Shown here one piece after another: positions 51,939 through 60,933 of a DNA stretch of 64,000 nt; within the stretch, counting starts at the first letter, position 1; the number at the start of each line of letters is the position of its first letter. The position numbers and the translations under genes were made by a program. The notes under the pieces were generated by a model. It worked only from the letters and a program-made list of their open reading frames with translations. It ran no database searches and was not told where the DNA came from. Source of the stretch: Prevotella sp. (GTDB lineage: Bacteria; Bacteroidota; Bacteroidia; Bacteroidales; Bacteroidaceae); the NCBI GenBank assembly GCA_017470345.1, contig JAFUEP010000024.1:1-64000 (forward strand). The letters run 5' to 3'.

Positions 51939-54326
51939 ATGCAAAAGAACCTTGTCATAGTAGAGTCGCCGGCAAAAGCCAAGACCATTGAGAAGTTTTT
52001 GGGCGATGACTACAAAGTGATGTCAAGCTATGGTCACATCCGTGACCTGAAGAAGCGCGAACTCAGCATCGACGACAACACGATGGAACCCGAATATGAG
52101 ATTCCCGACGAGAAGAAGAAACTGGTCAGCGAGCTCAAGTCGCAAGCCAAGAAAGCCTCACAGGTATGGCTCGCAAGCGATGAGGACCGCGAGGGAGAAG
52201 CCATCTCATGGCACCTGTGCGAGGTGCTGGGGCTCGACGAGCAGAAGACGAAGCGCATCGTGTTCCATGAAATCACCAAACCCGCCATCCTCGCCGCCAT
52301 CGAGCATCCACGCACGCTGGACATGAACCTGGTCAACGCGCAGCAGGCACGCCGCGTGCTCGACCGCCTCGTCGGCTTCAAGCTGTCGCCCGTGCTCTGG
52401 CGCAAGGTGAAGCCCGCCCTGTCGGCCGGACGCGTGCAGAGCGTCGCCGTGCGCCTCATCGTCGAGCGCGAGCGCGAGCTGCAGGCCTTCAAGAGCGAGA
52501 CCTACTACAGCGTCAGCGCCACCTTCGGCGTCGTGAATGCCGACGGGTCGCAGTCGGAGGTGAAGGCCACGCTCGGCCAGCGCTTCAAGACGCAGCAGGA
52601 GGCCGAGCAGTTCCTCGAGCTCTGCAAGGACGCCACGTTCACCATCGAGCAGATCCAGAAGAAGCCGCAGAAGCGCGTGCCCGCACCGCCCTTCACCACC
52701 TCGACGCTGCAGCAGGAGGCCGCCCGCAAGCTCGGCTTCACCGTCAGCCAGACGATGATGGTCGCCCAGCACCTCTACGAGAGCGGACGCATCACCTACA
52801 TGCGTACGGACTCGGTCAACCTCTCCAGCCTGGCCATCAACTCGGCCAAGGACAAGATCACCGAACTCTATGGCGGCGATTATTCTAAGGTGCGCCAGTA
52901 TCACACCTCGTCGAAAGGCGCCCAGGAGGCCCACGAGGCCATCCGCCCCACCTATATGGACCAGACCACGATAGAGGGCACGGTGCAGGAGCGCCGCCTC
53001 TACGACCTCATCTGGAAGCGCACGGCCGCCTCGCAGATGGCCGACGCCGAGATTGAGAAGACGACGGTGGAAATTGCTTGCAGAAGTGAGAAGTTAGAAG
53101 TGAAAAGTGAGAAGTCTCATTACGCTCAAGACGAATCATCTGCGGAAAAAGGTAATAACACTTCTAACCTCTCACCTCTCACTTCTCACTTTGTCGCCAC
53201 CGGCGAGGTCGTCAAGTTCGACGGATTCCTGAAAGTCTATCGCGAGTCGCAGGACGACGACGACGAGAACACCGACGAGTTTGCCCACGTGCTGCCGCCG
53301 CTCCACGAGGGACAGGAGCTCATCCGCCGCGAGATCAGCGCCCTGGAGCGCTCGAGCGTCGGACCGCAGCGCTATTCCGAGGCCTCGCTCGTGCATAAGC
53401 TCGAGGAGCTCGGCATCGGCCGCCCGTCGACCTATGCCCCCACCATCTCGACCATCCAGCAGCGCGAATACGTCGTCAAGGGCGACAAGAAAGGCGAAGA
53501 GCACAAGTACAACGTGCTCCTGCTCAAGGGCAAGCAGATCACCCAGAAGACCCGCACCGAGACCACCGGCTCGGACAAGGGCAAGCTCATCCCCACCGAC
53601 GTGGGCACCGTCGTCAACGACTTCCTCATGAAGCACTTCCCCACCATCATGGACTATAACTTCACGGCCCGCGTCGAGCAGGACTTCGACCTGATTGCCG
53701 AGGGCAAGGAGCAGTGGAACACCATGATCAAGGACTTCTATCACGAGTTCGAGCCCTCCGTCGAGAAGACCCTCAACCAGCGCTCCGAGCACAAGGCCGG
53801 CGAGCGCCAGCTGGGCATCGACCCCAAGTCGGGCAAGCCCGTCTTCGTCAAGATCGGACGCTTCGGACCCGTCGTCCAAATCGGTTCGGCTGACGACAAG
53901 GACAAGCCGCAGTTCGCCCACATGCCCAAAGAGCTCAGCATCGAGACCATCACCATGGAGCAGGCCCTCGAGCTCTTCCGGCTGCCGCGCATGCTCGGCG
54001 AATACGAGGGACAGCCCGTCAACATCGGCACAGGCCGGTTCGGCCCCTACGTGCTCCACAAGGGCGTCTACACCTCGCTGCCCAAGGGTGCCGACCCGCT
54101 GACCATCACCATCGCCGAAGCCGTGAAGCTCATCGACGAGAAGCGCAAGGCCGACGCCCAACGCCATCTGAAGACCTTCGACGAGGACCCCAAGCTCGAG
54201 GTGCTCAACGGCCGCTTCGGACCCTACCTCTGCTACGACGGCAAGAACTACCGCATGCCCAAGTCGATGCACGAACGCGCCAAGGACCTCAGCTACGAGG
54301 AGGCCATGAAACTGATCAAGAATTAG
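51939..54326 (+). CDS. topA: DNA topoisomerase I with in-frame repeat insertion
   Basis: The 795-residue type IA enzyme relaxes negative supercoils. It has the Toprim start KNLVIVESPAKAKTIEKFLG, the DEDREGEAISWHL metal site, and the catalytic Tyr near 287 in GRITYMRTDS. C-terminal repeat modules (GRFGPVVQIG, GRFGPYVLHKG, GRFGPYLCYDG) replace zinc fingers, as usual in this phylum. Residues 382-418 (RSEKLEVKSEKS ... NTSNLSPLTSH) are foreign to the family and come from an inverted pair of 7-bp-repeat arms; relatives go almost directly from the preceding strand to FVATGEVVKFDG. The insertion lies away from the active site. aroK starts 3 nt downstream. Confidence 0.95.
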   Translation: MQKNLVIVESPAKAKTIEKFLGDDYKVMSSYGHIRDLKKRELSIDDNTMEPEYEIPDEKKKLVSELKSQAKKASQVWLASDEDREGEAISWHLCEVLGLDEQKTKRIVFHEITKPAILAAIEHPRTLDMNLVNAQQARRVLDRLVGFKLSPVLWRKVKPALSAGRVQSVAVRLIVERERELQAFKSETYYSVSATFGVVNADGSQSEVKATLGQRFKTQQEAEQFLELCKDATFTIEQIQKKPQKRVPAPPFTTSTLQQEAARKLGFTVSQTMMVAQHLYESGRITYMRTDSVNLSSLAINSAKDKITELYGGDYSKVRQYHTSSKGAQEAHEAIRPTYMDQTTIEGTVQERRLYDLIWKRTAASQMADAEIEKTTVEIACRSEKLEVKSEKSHYAQDESSAEKGNNTSNLSPLTSHFVATGEVVKFDGFLKVYRESQDDDDENTDEFAHVLPPLHEGQELIRREISALERSSVGPQRYSEASLVHKLEELGIGRPSTYAPTISTIQQREYVVKGDKKGEEHKYNVLLLKGKQITQKTRTETTGSDKGKLIPTDVGTVVNDFLMKHFPTIMDYNFTARVEQDFDLIAEGKEQWNTMIKDFYHEFEPSVEKTLNQRSEHKAGERQLGIDPKSGKPVFVKIGRFGPVVQIGSADDKDKPQFAHMPKELSIETITMEQALELFRLPRMLGEYEGQPVNIGTGRFGPYVLHKGVYTSLPKGADPLTITIAEAVKLIDEKRKADAQRHLKTFDEDPKLEVLNGRFGPYLCYDGKNYRMPKSMHERAKDLSYEEAMKLIKN
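53083..53191. repeat. 7-bp-repeat element inside topA
   Basis: Five GAAGTGA-type heptamers (53083-53117) and four inverted ones (CTTCTAA, CCTCTCA twice, CTTCTCA, 53161-53191) flank a 43-nt core of normal composition. Confidence 0.88.
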
Positions 54327-54329
54327 GCA

Positions 54330-54857
54330 TTGAAGAGAATCATCCTCATCGGCTACATGGGAGCCGGCAAGACCACCATCGGACGGGCACTGTCGATCAA
54401 GCTCGGCATTCCCTTCTATGACCTCGACTGGTACATCGAGACCCGGCGCCACCGCAGCGTGGCGCAGATCTTCGCTGAGCTGGGCGAGGAGGGATTCCGC
54501 AAGATCGAGCACAACATGCTCCACGAGGTGGCCGAGTTCGAGGATGTCATCATCAGCTGCGGCGGCGGCACGCCCTGCTTCTTCGACAACATCGACTACA
54601 TGAACCGCCAGGGACAGGTCGTCTATCTCAAGGCGACGCCCGAGGTGCTCACCCGCCACCTCCAGATGGGCCGCACCGAGCGACCCCTCATCAAGGGCAA
54701 GAGCCCCGAGGAGCTGGCCACATTCATCAACGAACAGCTGGCCTGGCGCGAGCCGTTCTACCTGAAGGCCCGCTACCACTTCGACGTCACGCTGCTTGAC
54801 AACCGCGAGAAAATCAATGACACAATCGAGAAACTAACAGAGATACTGAGCCAATGA
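54330..54857 (+). CDS. aroK: Shikimate kinase
   Basis: The 175-residue enzyme phosphorylates shikimate in aromatic amino-acid synthesis. The P-loop GYMGAGKTT (8-16), DLDWYIE, FRKIEHN and SCGGGTPCF segments match the family, as does the lid region TERPLIKG. The start codon is TTG, 3 nt after the topA stop; no ATG fits before the P-loop, so TTG is required. It overlaps speA by 4 nt (ATGA). The run topA-aroK-speA is co-transcribed by spacing. Confidence 0.93.
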   Translation: MKRIILIGYMGAGKTTIGRALSIKLGIPFYDLDWYIETRRHRSVAQIFAELGEEGFRKIEHNMLHEVAEFEDVIISCGGGTPCFFDNIDYMNRQGQVVYLKATPEVLTRHLQMGRTERPLIKGKSPEELATFINEQLAWREPFYLKARYHFDVTLLDNREKINDTIEKLTEILSQ

Positions 54858-56746
54858 AGAAATGGACTATCGACGACGCCCGCGAACTGTATAACATCAA
54901 CGGTTGGGGCACGAGCTACTTCGGCATCAACGAGGAGGGACACGTCTACGTCACTCCCAGCAAGGACGACGTGCAGATCGACCTGCGCGAGGTGATGGAC
55001 GAGCTGTCGCTGCGCGACGTCACGGCCCCCGTGCTGCTGCGCTTCCCCGACATCCTGGACAACCGCATCGAGAAGACGTGGAGCTGCTTCAAGAAAGCCG
55101 CCGAGGAGTATGACTACAAGGGTGAGAACTACGTGGTCTACCCCATCAAGGTCAACCAGATGCAGCCCGTCGTCGAGGAGATCATCTCCCACGGACGCAA
55201 GTTCAACCTCGGCCTGGAGGCTGGATCGAAGCCCGAGCTGCATGCCGTCATCGCCATGCAGTGCCAGAGCGACTCCATCATCGTCTGCAACGGCTACAAG
55301 GACCAGTCGTACATCGAGCTGGCCCTGCTGGCCCAGAAGATGGGCAAGCAGATCTTCATCGTCGTCGAGAAGATGAACGAGCTCGACATCATCGCCCGCG
55401 TGGCCAAGCAGCTCAACGTGCGCCCCAACATCGGCATCCGCATCAAGCTGGCGTCGAGCGGCGCAGGCAAGTGGGAGGAGAGCGGCGGCGACGCCTCGAA
55501 GTTCGGGCTCACCAGCGCCGAGCTGCTCGAGGCCCTGGAGCTGCTCGACAAGAAGGGCATGCGCGACTGCCTGCGGCTCATCCACTTCCACATCGGCTCG
55601 CAGATCACCAAGATACGCCGCATACAGACCGCCCTGCGCGAGGCCTCGCAGTTCTACGTCCAGCTCCACAAGATGGGCTGGAACGTCGATTTCGTCGACT
55701 GCGGCGGCGGACTGGGCGTCGACTACGACGGCACGCGCTCGCCCTCCAGCGAGAGCTCCGTCAACTACTCCATCCAGGAATACGTCAACGACTGCATCTA
55801 CACCTTCGTCGAGGCAGCCAACAAGAACGACATCCCCCACCCCAACATCATCACCGAGAGCGGACGATCGCTCGCCGCCCACCACTCCGTGCTCGTCATC
55901 GACGTGCTCGAGACGGCCTCGCTGCCCGAGATGGACGAGGAGTTCGAGCCCGACGAGAACTCCCACCAGCTGGTCAAGGACCTCTACGAGATCTGGGACA
56001 ACCTCTCGCCCCGCAACGTCCTCGAGGACTGGCACGACGCCGAGCAGATCCGCGACGAGGTGCTCAACCTCTTCTCCCACGGCATCGTCGACCTCAAGAC
56101 GCGCGCCGAGATCGAGGCCATGTACTGGAGCGTCTGCCATGAGATCAACGCCCTGACGAAGAACATGAAGCACGTGCCCGAGGAGCTCATGAACATCGAC
56201 AAGCTGCTGGCCGACAAGTACTTCTGCAACTTCTCGCTCTTCCAGAGCCTCAGCGACTCATGGGCCATCGACCAGCTCTTCCCCATCATGCCCATACAGC
56301 GGCTCGACGAGCGGCCCACGCGCAACGCCACCATACAGGACATCACCTGCGACTCGGACGGCAAGATCGCCAACTTCGTCACCAACCGCCACAACTCCCA
56401 CTCACTGCCCGTCCACGCCCTGAAGAAGAACGAGGACTACTACCTCGGCGTCTTCCTCGTAGGTGCCTATCAGGAGATTCTCGGCGACATGCACAACCTC
56501 TTCGGCGACACCACCGCCGTCCACGTCTCGGCCAAGGACGGCCACTACCACATCGACCAGATCATCGACGGCGAGACGGTCGAGGAGGTGCTCGAATACG
56601 TGCAGTACAACCCCAAGAAGCTCGTCCGACAGCTCGAGATATGGGTCACGAAGAGCGTCAAGGAGGGCCGCATCACTCTCGACGAGGGCAAGGAATTCCT
56701 CAGCAACTACCGCTCCGGCCTCTACGGCTACACCTACCTCGAATAA
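54854..56746 (+). CDS. speA: Biosynthetic arginine decarboxylase
   Basis: The 630-residue PLP enzyme converts arginine to agmatine, the first step to putrescine and spermidine. The PLP lysine is Lys99 in VVYPIKVNQ; the phosphate-binding GGGLGVDYDG motif and the ESGRSLAAHHSVL segment, typical of SpeA, follow. Length and motif order are normal for the biosynthetic group. The start ATG overlaps the aroK stop as ATGA. The patatin gene follows after 18 nt in the same direction. No other polyamine genes are in the window. Confidence 0.95.
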   Translation: MKKWTIDDARELYNINGWGTSYFGINEEGHVYVTPSKDDVQIDLREVMDELSLRDVTAPVLLRFPDILDNRIEKTWSCFKKAAEEYDYKGENYVVYPIKVNQMQPVVEEIISHGRKFNLGLEAGSKPELHAVIAMQCQSDSIIVCNGYKDQSYIELALLAQKMGKQIFIVVEKMNELDIIARVAKQLNVRPNIGIRIKLASSGAGKWEESGGDASKFGLTSAELLEALELLDKKGMRDCLRLIHFHIGSQITKIRRIQTALREASQFYVQLHKMGWNVDFVDCGGGLGVDYDGTRSPSSESSVNYSIQEYVNDCIYTFVEAANKNDIPHPNIITESGRSLAAHHSVLVIDVLETASLPEMDEEFEPDENSHQLVKDLYEIWDNLSPRNVLEDWHDAEQIRDEVLNLFSHGIVDLKTRAEIEAMYWSVCHEINALTKNMKHVPEELMNIDKLLADKYFCNFSLFQSLSDSWAIDQLFPIMPIQRLDERPTRNATIQDITCDSDGKIANFVTNRHNSHSLPVHALKKNEDYYLGVFLVGAYQEILGDMHNLFGDTTAVHVSAKDGHYHIDQIIDGETVEEVLEYVQYNPKKLVRQLEIWVTKSVKEGRITLDEGKEFLSNYRSGLYGYTYLE

Positions 56747-56764
56747 ATCTCACAACGCCATTAT

Positions 56765-59089
56765 ATGAAGAAGACCGTCCTCATTGCCCTGGCCGTGATG
56801 ATGTGCGGATGGGCAATCGCCGGGGAAGACCATGCTTCCCCGAAAAGAAAGAAAGTGGGCGTCGTGCTGAGCGGCGGCGGCGCAAAGGGTATGGCACACA
56901 TCGGCGTGCTCAAGGTGCTCGAGCAGGCCGGCATCCCCGTTGACATCATCACCGGCACGTCCATGGGCAGCATCGTCGGCGGACTCTATGCCATCGGCTA
57001 CAACGCCCAGGCGCTCGACTCGATGGTGCGCGTCCAGGACTGGAGCTACGTCATCACCGACCGCGAGGACCTGCGCCGGCAGAGCCTCAGCGACCGCCAG
57101 AAGCAGAACTCTTTCTTCTACAGCCTCGGACTGACCCTCGGCAAACGCGACATGCAGGCCGGCGGAATCATCAAGGGCAAGAACCTGGCTGAGCTCTTCA
57201 ACCAGCTATGCCGGGGATTCAGCGACTCGCTCGACTTCACCCGCGACCTGCCCATCCCCTTCGCCTGCGTCGCCACCGACATCATCGACAACTCCGAGGT
57301 CGACTTCCACAGCGGACGCCTGCCACAGGCCATGCGCGCCTCGATGGCCATACCCGCCGCCTTCTCGCCCGTCAGGATCGGCGACAAGGTGCTCGTCGAC
57401 GGCGGTCTGAAGAACAACTATCCCGCCGACATCGCCCGCCAGATGGGGGCCGACATCATCATCGGCGTCACCGTACAGGGCGCCCCTAAGAGCGCCGATG
57501 AGCTGGGCGGCACGATGAGCATCCTCAGCCAGATCATCGACGTCAACTGCAAGAACAAGTACGACGAGAACCTCGCCATCACCGACCTGCACCTACAGGT
57601 CGACACCAAGGGCTACAGCTCTGCCAGCTTCTCGCATGCCGCCATCGACACGCTCATCCGCCGCGGCGAGGAGGAGGCCATGCGCCACTGGGACGACATC
57701 ATCGCCCTGAAGCAACGCATCGGCATCGACGAGTCGTTCCGCCCGCAAATCCTCCACCCCGTGCGCCCACAGGTGATGAACGAGAAGCTGGCCATCACCG
57801 GCTTCACCTTCGCCAACATGACGCCGCAAGACGAGCGGTTCCTCCGCCAGAAGTTCCACCTGAACCACACAGACAGCATCGACGCCCGCCTGCAGCAGGA
57901 GCTGACCACGTCGATGCGCGTCGACCTGTTCTACCAGACAGCCCAGTGCGACCTGATTCCCGAGAAGCTGCCCAAGAAGCCGACACCGCGCTCCATCGTC
58001 CACGGCATCTACAACGAAGTGGAGAAGAAATGGAACGAAGCCGACGGCGTGCGCGTCGTCCTCACGGCCGGCGAGCGCAAGACGGCACAGGTGCGAGTCG
58101 GCGCGCGCTACGACATCGAGGAGTATGCCTCGCTGCTCCTGGGTGCCGACATCCCGCTCAGGACCAGCATCCCCGTCAACAACGAGATCACGCTCCGACT
58201 GGGCAAGCGCCTCATGGCACGCGGCATGGTCACCTACCACCCGCGCAACTTCACCCGGCCCACGTTCAGCTTCACCTTCCATCGGAACGACGTCGACATC
58301 TACAATGAGGGCGACCTCGACTTCAACATCCGCTACAACCAGTTCCAGGCCGACTTCACTCCACTCAACTTCGACCTGCGCCACTTCAACGTGCAGGCCG
58401 GACTGCGATGGGACTTCATGCACTATCGCCATAAGCTCGAAGCCGACAACTCACCGCAGTTTGTCCTCAAGAACGAACACTTCTTCAGCTATCGCGCCCG
58501 CCTGACCTACAACAGCGAGGACCACTGGTACTTCCCCACACGCGGCGCCCGCTTCAACGCTGAGTATGCCTACGTGACCAACAATTTCACCAAGCTCAAG
58601 GAGCGTGCGGCCGACGGCACCGTCACGGCCAAGAAGACGGGCATGAGCGACCTCAGCGCCAACTGGCGCATGTCGTTCACCATCGGCCAGCGCTTCACCC
58701 TGCAGCCCGCACTCTACGGACGCATGCTCTTCGGATCCGTCGTGCCACGCGTCTTCCGCAACGCCATTGGCGGCGACTGGTTCGGCCACTACGTCGAGCA
58801 GCAGATGCCCTTCGCCGGCATCGGCAACATCGAGTACGTCAACAATCAGTTCGTCGCAGCCAAGCTGAAGGCACAGCAGCGCATCGGCGCCAACAGCTAC
58901 GTGCTCCTCAACTTGGCCGGAGCCCAGCATGCCGACCGTCTGAAGGACCTGCTCGACAGCCATACGCTGCTGGGCGGACAGATAGCCTACTGGTACAACA
59001 CGCTTGTCGGCCCCATCGGCGCCACCGTCGGCTACAGCAACCGCACCGACAAGCCCTACTTCTTCCTGAACATCGGTCACGAGTTCTGA
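56765..59089 (+). CDS. Patatin-like phospholipase with C-terminal surface-antigen barrel
   Basis: The 774-residue protein has a signal peptide, then a patatin domain (about 30-330): the oxyanion loop GGGAKG (37-42), the nucleophile Ser66 in GTSMG, and the Asp near 213 in DGGLKN complete the Ser-Asp dyad. A POTRA-like segment (about 335-400) and a beta-barrel of the Omp85 surface-antigen type follow, ending ...YFFLNIGHEF. This layout equals type Vd autotransporters such as PlpD of Pseudomonas, which place a phospholipase at the surface. It closes the topA operon by spacing. Lipid substrates are unknown. Confidence 0.9.
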   Translation: MKKTVLIALAVMMCGWAIAGEDHASPKRKKVGVVLSGGGAKGMAHIGVLKVLEQAGIPVDIITGTSMGSIVGGLYAIGYNAQALDSMVRVQDWSYVITDREDLRRQSLSDRQKQNSFFYSLGLTLGKRDMQAGGIIKGKNLAELFNQLCRGFSDSLDFTRDLPIPFACVATDIIDNSEVDFHSGRLPQAMRASMAIPAAFSPVRIGDKVLVDGGLKNNYPADIARQMGADIIIGVTVQGAPKSADELGGTMSILSQIIDVNCKNKYDENLAITDLHLQVDTKGYSSASFSHAAIDTLIRRGEEEAMRHWDDIIALKQRIGIDESFRPQILHPVRPQVMNEKLAITGFTFANMTPQDERFLRQKFHLNHTDSIDARLQQELTTSMRVDLFYQTAQCDLIPEKLPKKPTPRSIVHGIYNEVEKKWNEADGVRVVLTAGERKTAQVRVGARYDIEEYASLLLGADIPLRTSIPVNNEITLRLGKRLMARGMVTYHPRNFTRPTFSFTFHRNDVDIYNEGDLDFNIRYNQFQADFTPLNFDLRHFNVQAGLRWDFMHYRHKLEADNSPQFVLKNEHFFSYRARLTYNSEDHWYFPTRGARFNAEYAYVTNNFTKLKERAADGTVTAKKTGMSDLSANWRMSFTIGQRFTLQPALYGRMLFGSVVPRVFRNAIGGDWFGHYVEQQMPFAGIGNIEYVNNQFVAAKLKAQQRIGANSYVLLNLAGAQHADRLKDLLDSHTLLGGQIAYWYNTLVGPIGATVGYSNRTDKPYFFLNIGHEF

Positions 59090-59120
59090 CCACAAGACTT
59101 TCGACACGCCGTGACGGCAT

Positions 59121-59394
59121 GTGAGTTCGATATAACTATATATATTGTAGTGTCTCTGCGAGGCAGAATTGAAAATCGGCGACCAGAGGGAAAGCCAAAT
59201 CTTACAAATCTATTCAAAATCTCCCAAAATCCAGTTCAATCTTGTAGGATTTTGAAGATTTGTAGAATTTCTTCGACGAGCGAAGCGAGTAGAACTCGGT
59301 TACTTGCGTCCCTCTGGTAGCAAGCGAGCAGAACTTGAGCGCTTCGACGAGCTATTCGAGGAGAACTCGATCACTCGCGAAGCTACTCTTTATA
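59121..59394 (+). repeat. About 200-bp direct repeat, copy A
   Basis: The stretch from GTGAGTTCGAT through CTCTGCGAGGCAGAATTGAA and the CTTCGACGAGCGAAGCG hairpin matches 60607-60813 closely. Copy A has about 80 extra nt before the shared end ACTCGCGAAG. It fills most of the gap 59090-59499, where no gene is seen. Confidence 0.85.
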
Positions 59395-59499
59395 CCAGAT
59401 TAGCGTTAAATTAAGGCATGGAAATGAGATCAAACAAAGGCGTTTTCACGCTTTTTGACGTGGCGAATGAACAGCATTTGCCAGATTTCATATCGCTTC

Positions 59500-60525
59500 T
59501 TATCTTATATTAAACTTACGAACGGTCTCCGTCAACTTATCCCTAATCTTCAATACATAGATGCCCTTTGGGAGCCATACAGATACGTCACTGACACCAG
59601 CACCGTGACTCCATATCCGGCCGCTCACGTCGGCAATCGTGATGTTCTCCTGTGGAGCATCCATCCTCAGCACGAAATGATGGTTGTCAATGGTCACATG
59701 CATAGGATCATGCCTTACATTGTCGTTTTCCGTAACCACATCAGGATAGACAGTGTCGCTAACGGCATAGCCATAGTCGTTGTAAGTTGTCAAGATATAG
59801 CCACAGCCATAATTGCCCTGCTCCGACCTATGAATCTGCGGCATCGGCAAATCACTTGACAGATCATCAACATAATATGTAAATGGAACAGGCCAAAAGA
59901 TTCCCCCAGTGACTTTTATTGATGCCTTGTTAAAATGATAGGCATAGATCTCAAGGTCGACGGTCGGCGCTATATCCCCATCTTCAAACTTTTCCTCCAT
60001 ATAGTTTACGATTCTCATCCTCGGCTTCGTTGGCAAGACGTCCACACGGAAGGGAAATGAAAGACTTTCACTGCCATCAGCAGAAGTCAATGATGCTCTG
60101 ACGTAACCGACTTTATAATAAATACCCGTTTCCTCATCAAAATCAGTCCGACATTGCTTGAAAATGCTGTTCCAGACAGATGGCTCCATAACAAATGAGA
60201 ACGAAGAACTCCCCGGCACGTCAACCACCACATCGGCTTCGTTGCTTTCATGACTGACAACCTGCCAGCTCGCAATCACTCCAGGATCATAGTCCTCTAA
60301 AGCGAATTCAAGCATGTCGCCATCTCTGATAACCAGATCCTCACTGACAGGGTTTCCATTCTTTGTTACTGATAATGACGGAGCATCAGTCGAAGCCATC
60401 ATTGAAGAAAGACTTTCTGAATTAACTCCCAAATCGTCAGTTTTCAGGATAGAGCCATAACCATTAAGATGTGCGCTCGCTATATTCCCAACAAGCAATG
60501 CAACAATTACCAGAAAATTTTTCAT
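59500..60525 (-). CDS. Small secreted protein with T9SS sorting domain
   Basis: The 341-residue protein has a signal peptide (to about 18, IASA) and beta-rich Ig-like segments (PSLSVTKNGNPVSEDLVIRDGDML, IASWQVVSHESN). The end, IADVSGRIWSHGAGVSDVSVWLPKGIYVLKIRDKLTETVRKFNIR, is a clear type A T9SS sorting domain. Codon use looks more AT-rich than the neighbours. The two flanks hold a roughly 200-bp direct repeat, so this could be a movable cassette. The function is unknown; a surface or secreted binding role is likely. Confidence 0.8.
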   Translation of the reverse strand: MKNFLVIVALLVGNIASAHLNGYGSILKTDDLGVNSESLSSMMASTDAPSLSVTKNGNPVSEDLVIRDGDMLEFALEDYDPGVIASWQVVSHESNEADVVVDVPGSSSFSFVMEPSVWNSIFKQCRTDFDEETGIYYKVGYVRASLTSADGSESLSFPFRVDVLPTKPRMRIVNYMEEKFEDGDIAPTVDLEIYAYHFNKASIKVTGGIFWPVPFTYYVDDLSSDLPMPQIHRSEQGNYGCGYILTTYNDYGYAVSDTVYPDVVTENDNVRHDPMHVTIDNHHFVLRMDAPQENITIADVSGRIWSHGAGVSDVSVWLPKGIYVLKIRDKLTETVRKFNIR

Positions 60526-60556
60526 CTCTTTTGATTTTTATGTTGATATCCGCTGG

Positions 60557-60564
60557 CAAATTTA
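60557..60564 (-). promoter_or_regulatory. -7 box of the small T9SS gene
   Basis: The minus strand reads TAAATTTG 32 nt before the ATG at 60525. Confidence 0.65.
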
Positions 60565-60606
60565 TGAAAAATTTTTCAAACCAGCAAACTTTAGAACATA
60601 AAAAAC

Positions 60607-60813
60607 GTGAGTTCGATAACAAACAAATTATATTGAAGTGCCTCTGCGAGGCAGAATTGAAAATCGGCGGCCGGAGGTAAAGCCAAATCTGACTAATCTA
60701 TTCAAAATCTCTCAAAAACCAATTCAAATTTGTAAGATTTGTGAAGATTTGTAGGATTTCTTCGACGAGCGAAGCGAGTAGAACTCGGTTACTCGCGAAG
60801 TGACTCATTATAC
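60607..60813 (+). repeat. About 200-bp direct repeat, copy B
   Basis: This is the second copy of the sequence at 59121-59394, on the other side of the T9SS gene. It is followed at once by the palindrome array. No gene is seen in 60526-60933. Confidence 0.85.
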
Positions 60814-60892
60814 ATGAAACCACGTCGTGACGCCATGAAACCACGTCGTGACGCCATGCCGTCACGCCGTGACGGCATGGCGTCACGGCGTG
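60814..60892. repeat. CGTCACG/CGTGACG palindrome array 2
   Basis: Units such as CACGTCGTGACGCCATG repeat with palindromic CGTCACGCCGTGACG. It is the same family as 34668-34745. Confidence 0.8.
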
Positions 60893-60933
60893 CTGAAACT
60901 TTTTTCTTGCTTGGCTTGATGGAAGTGCCCCCG

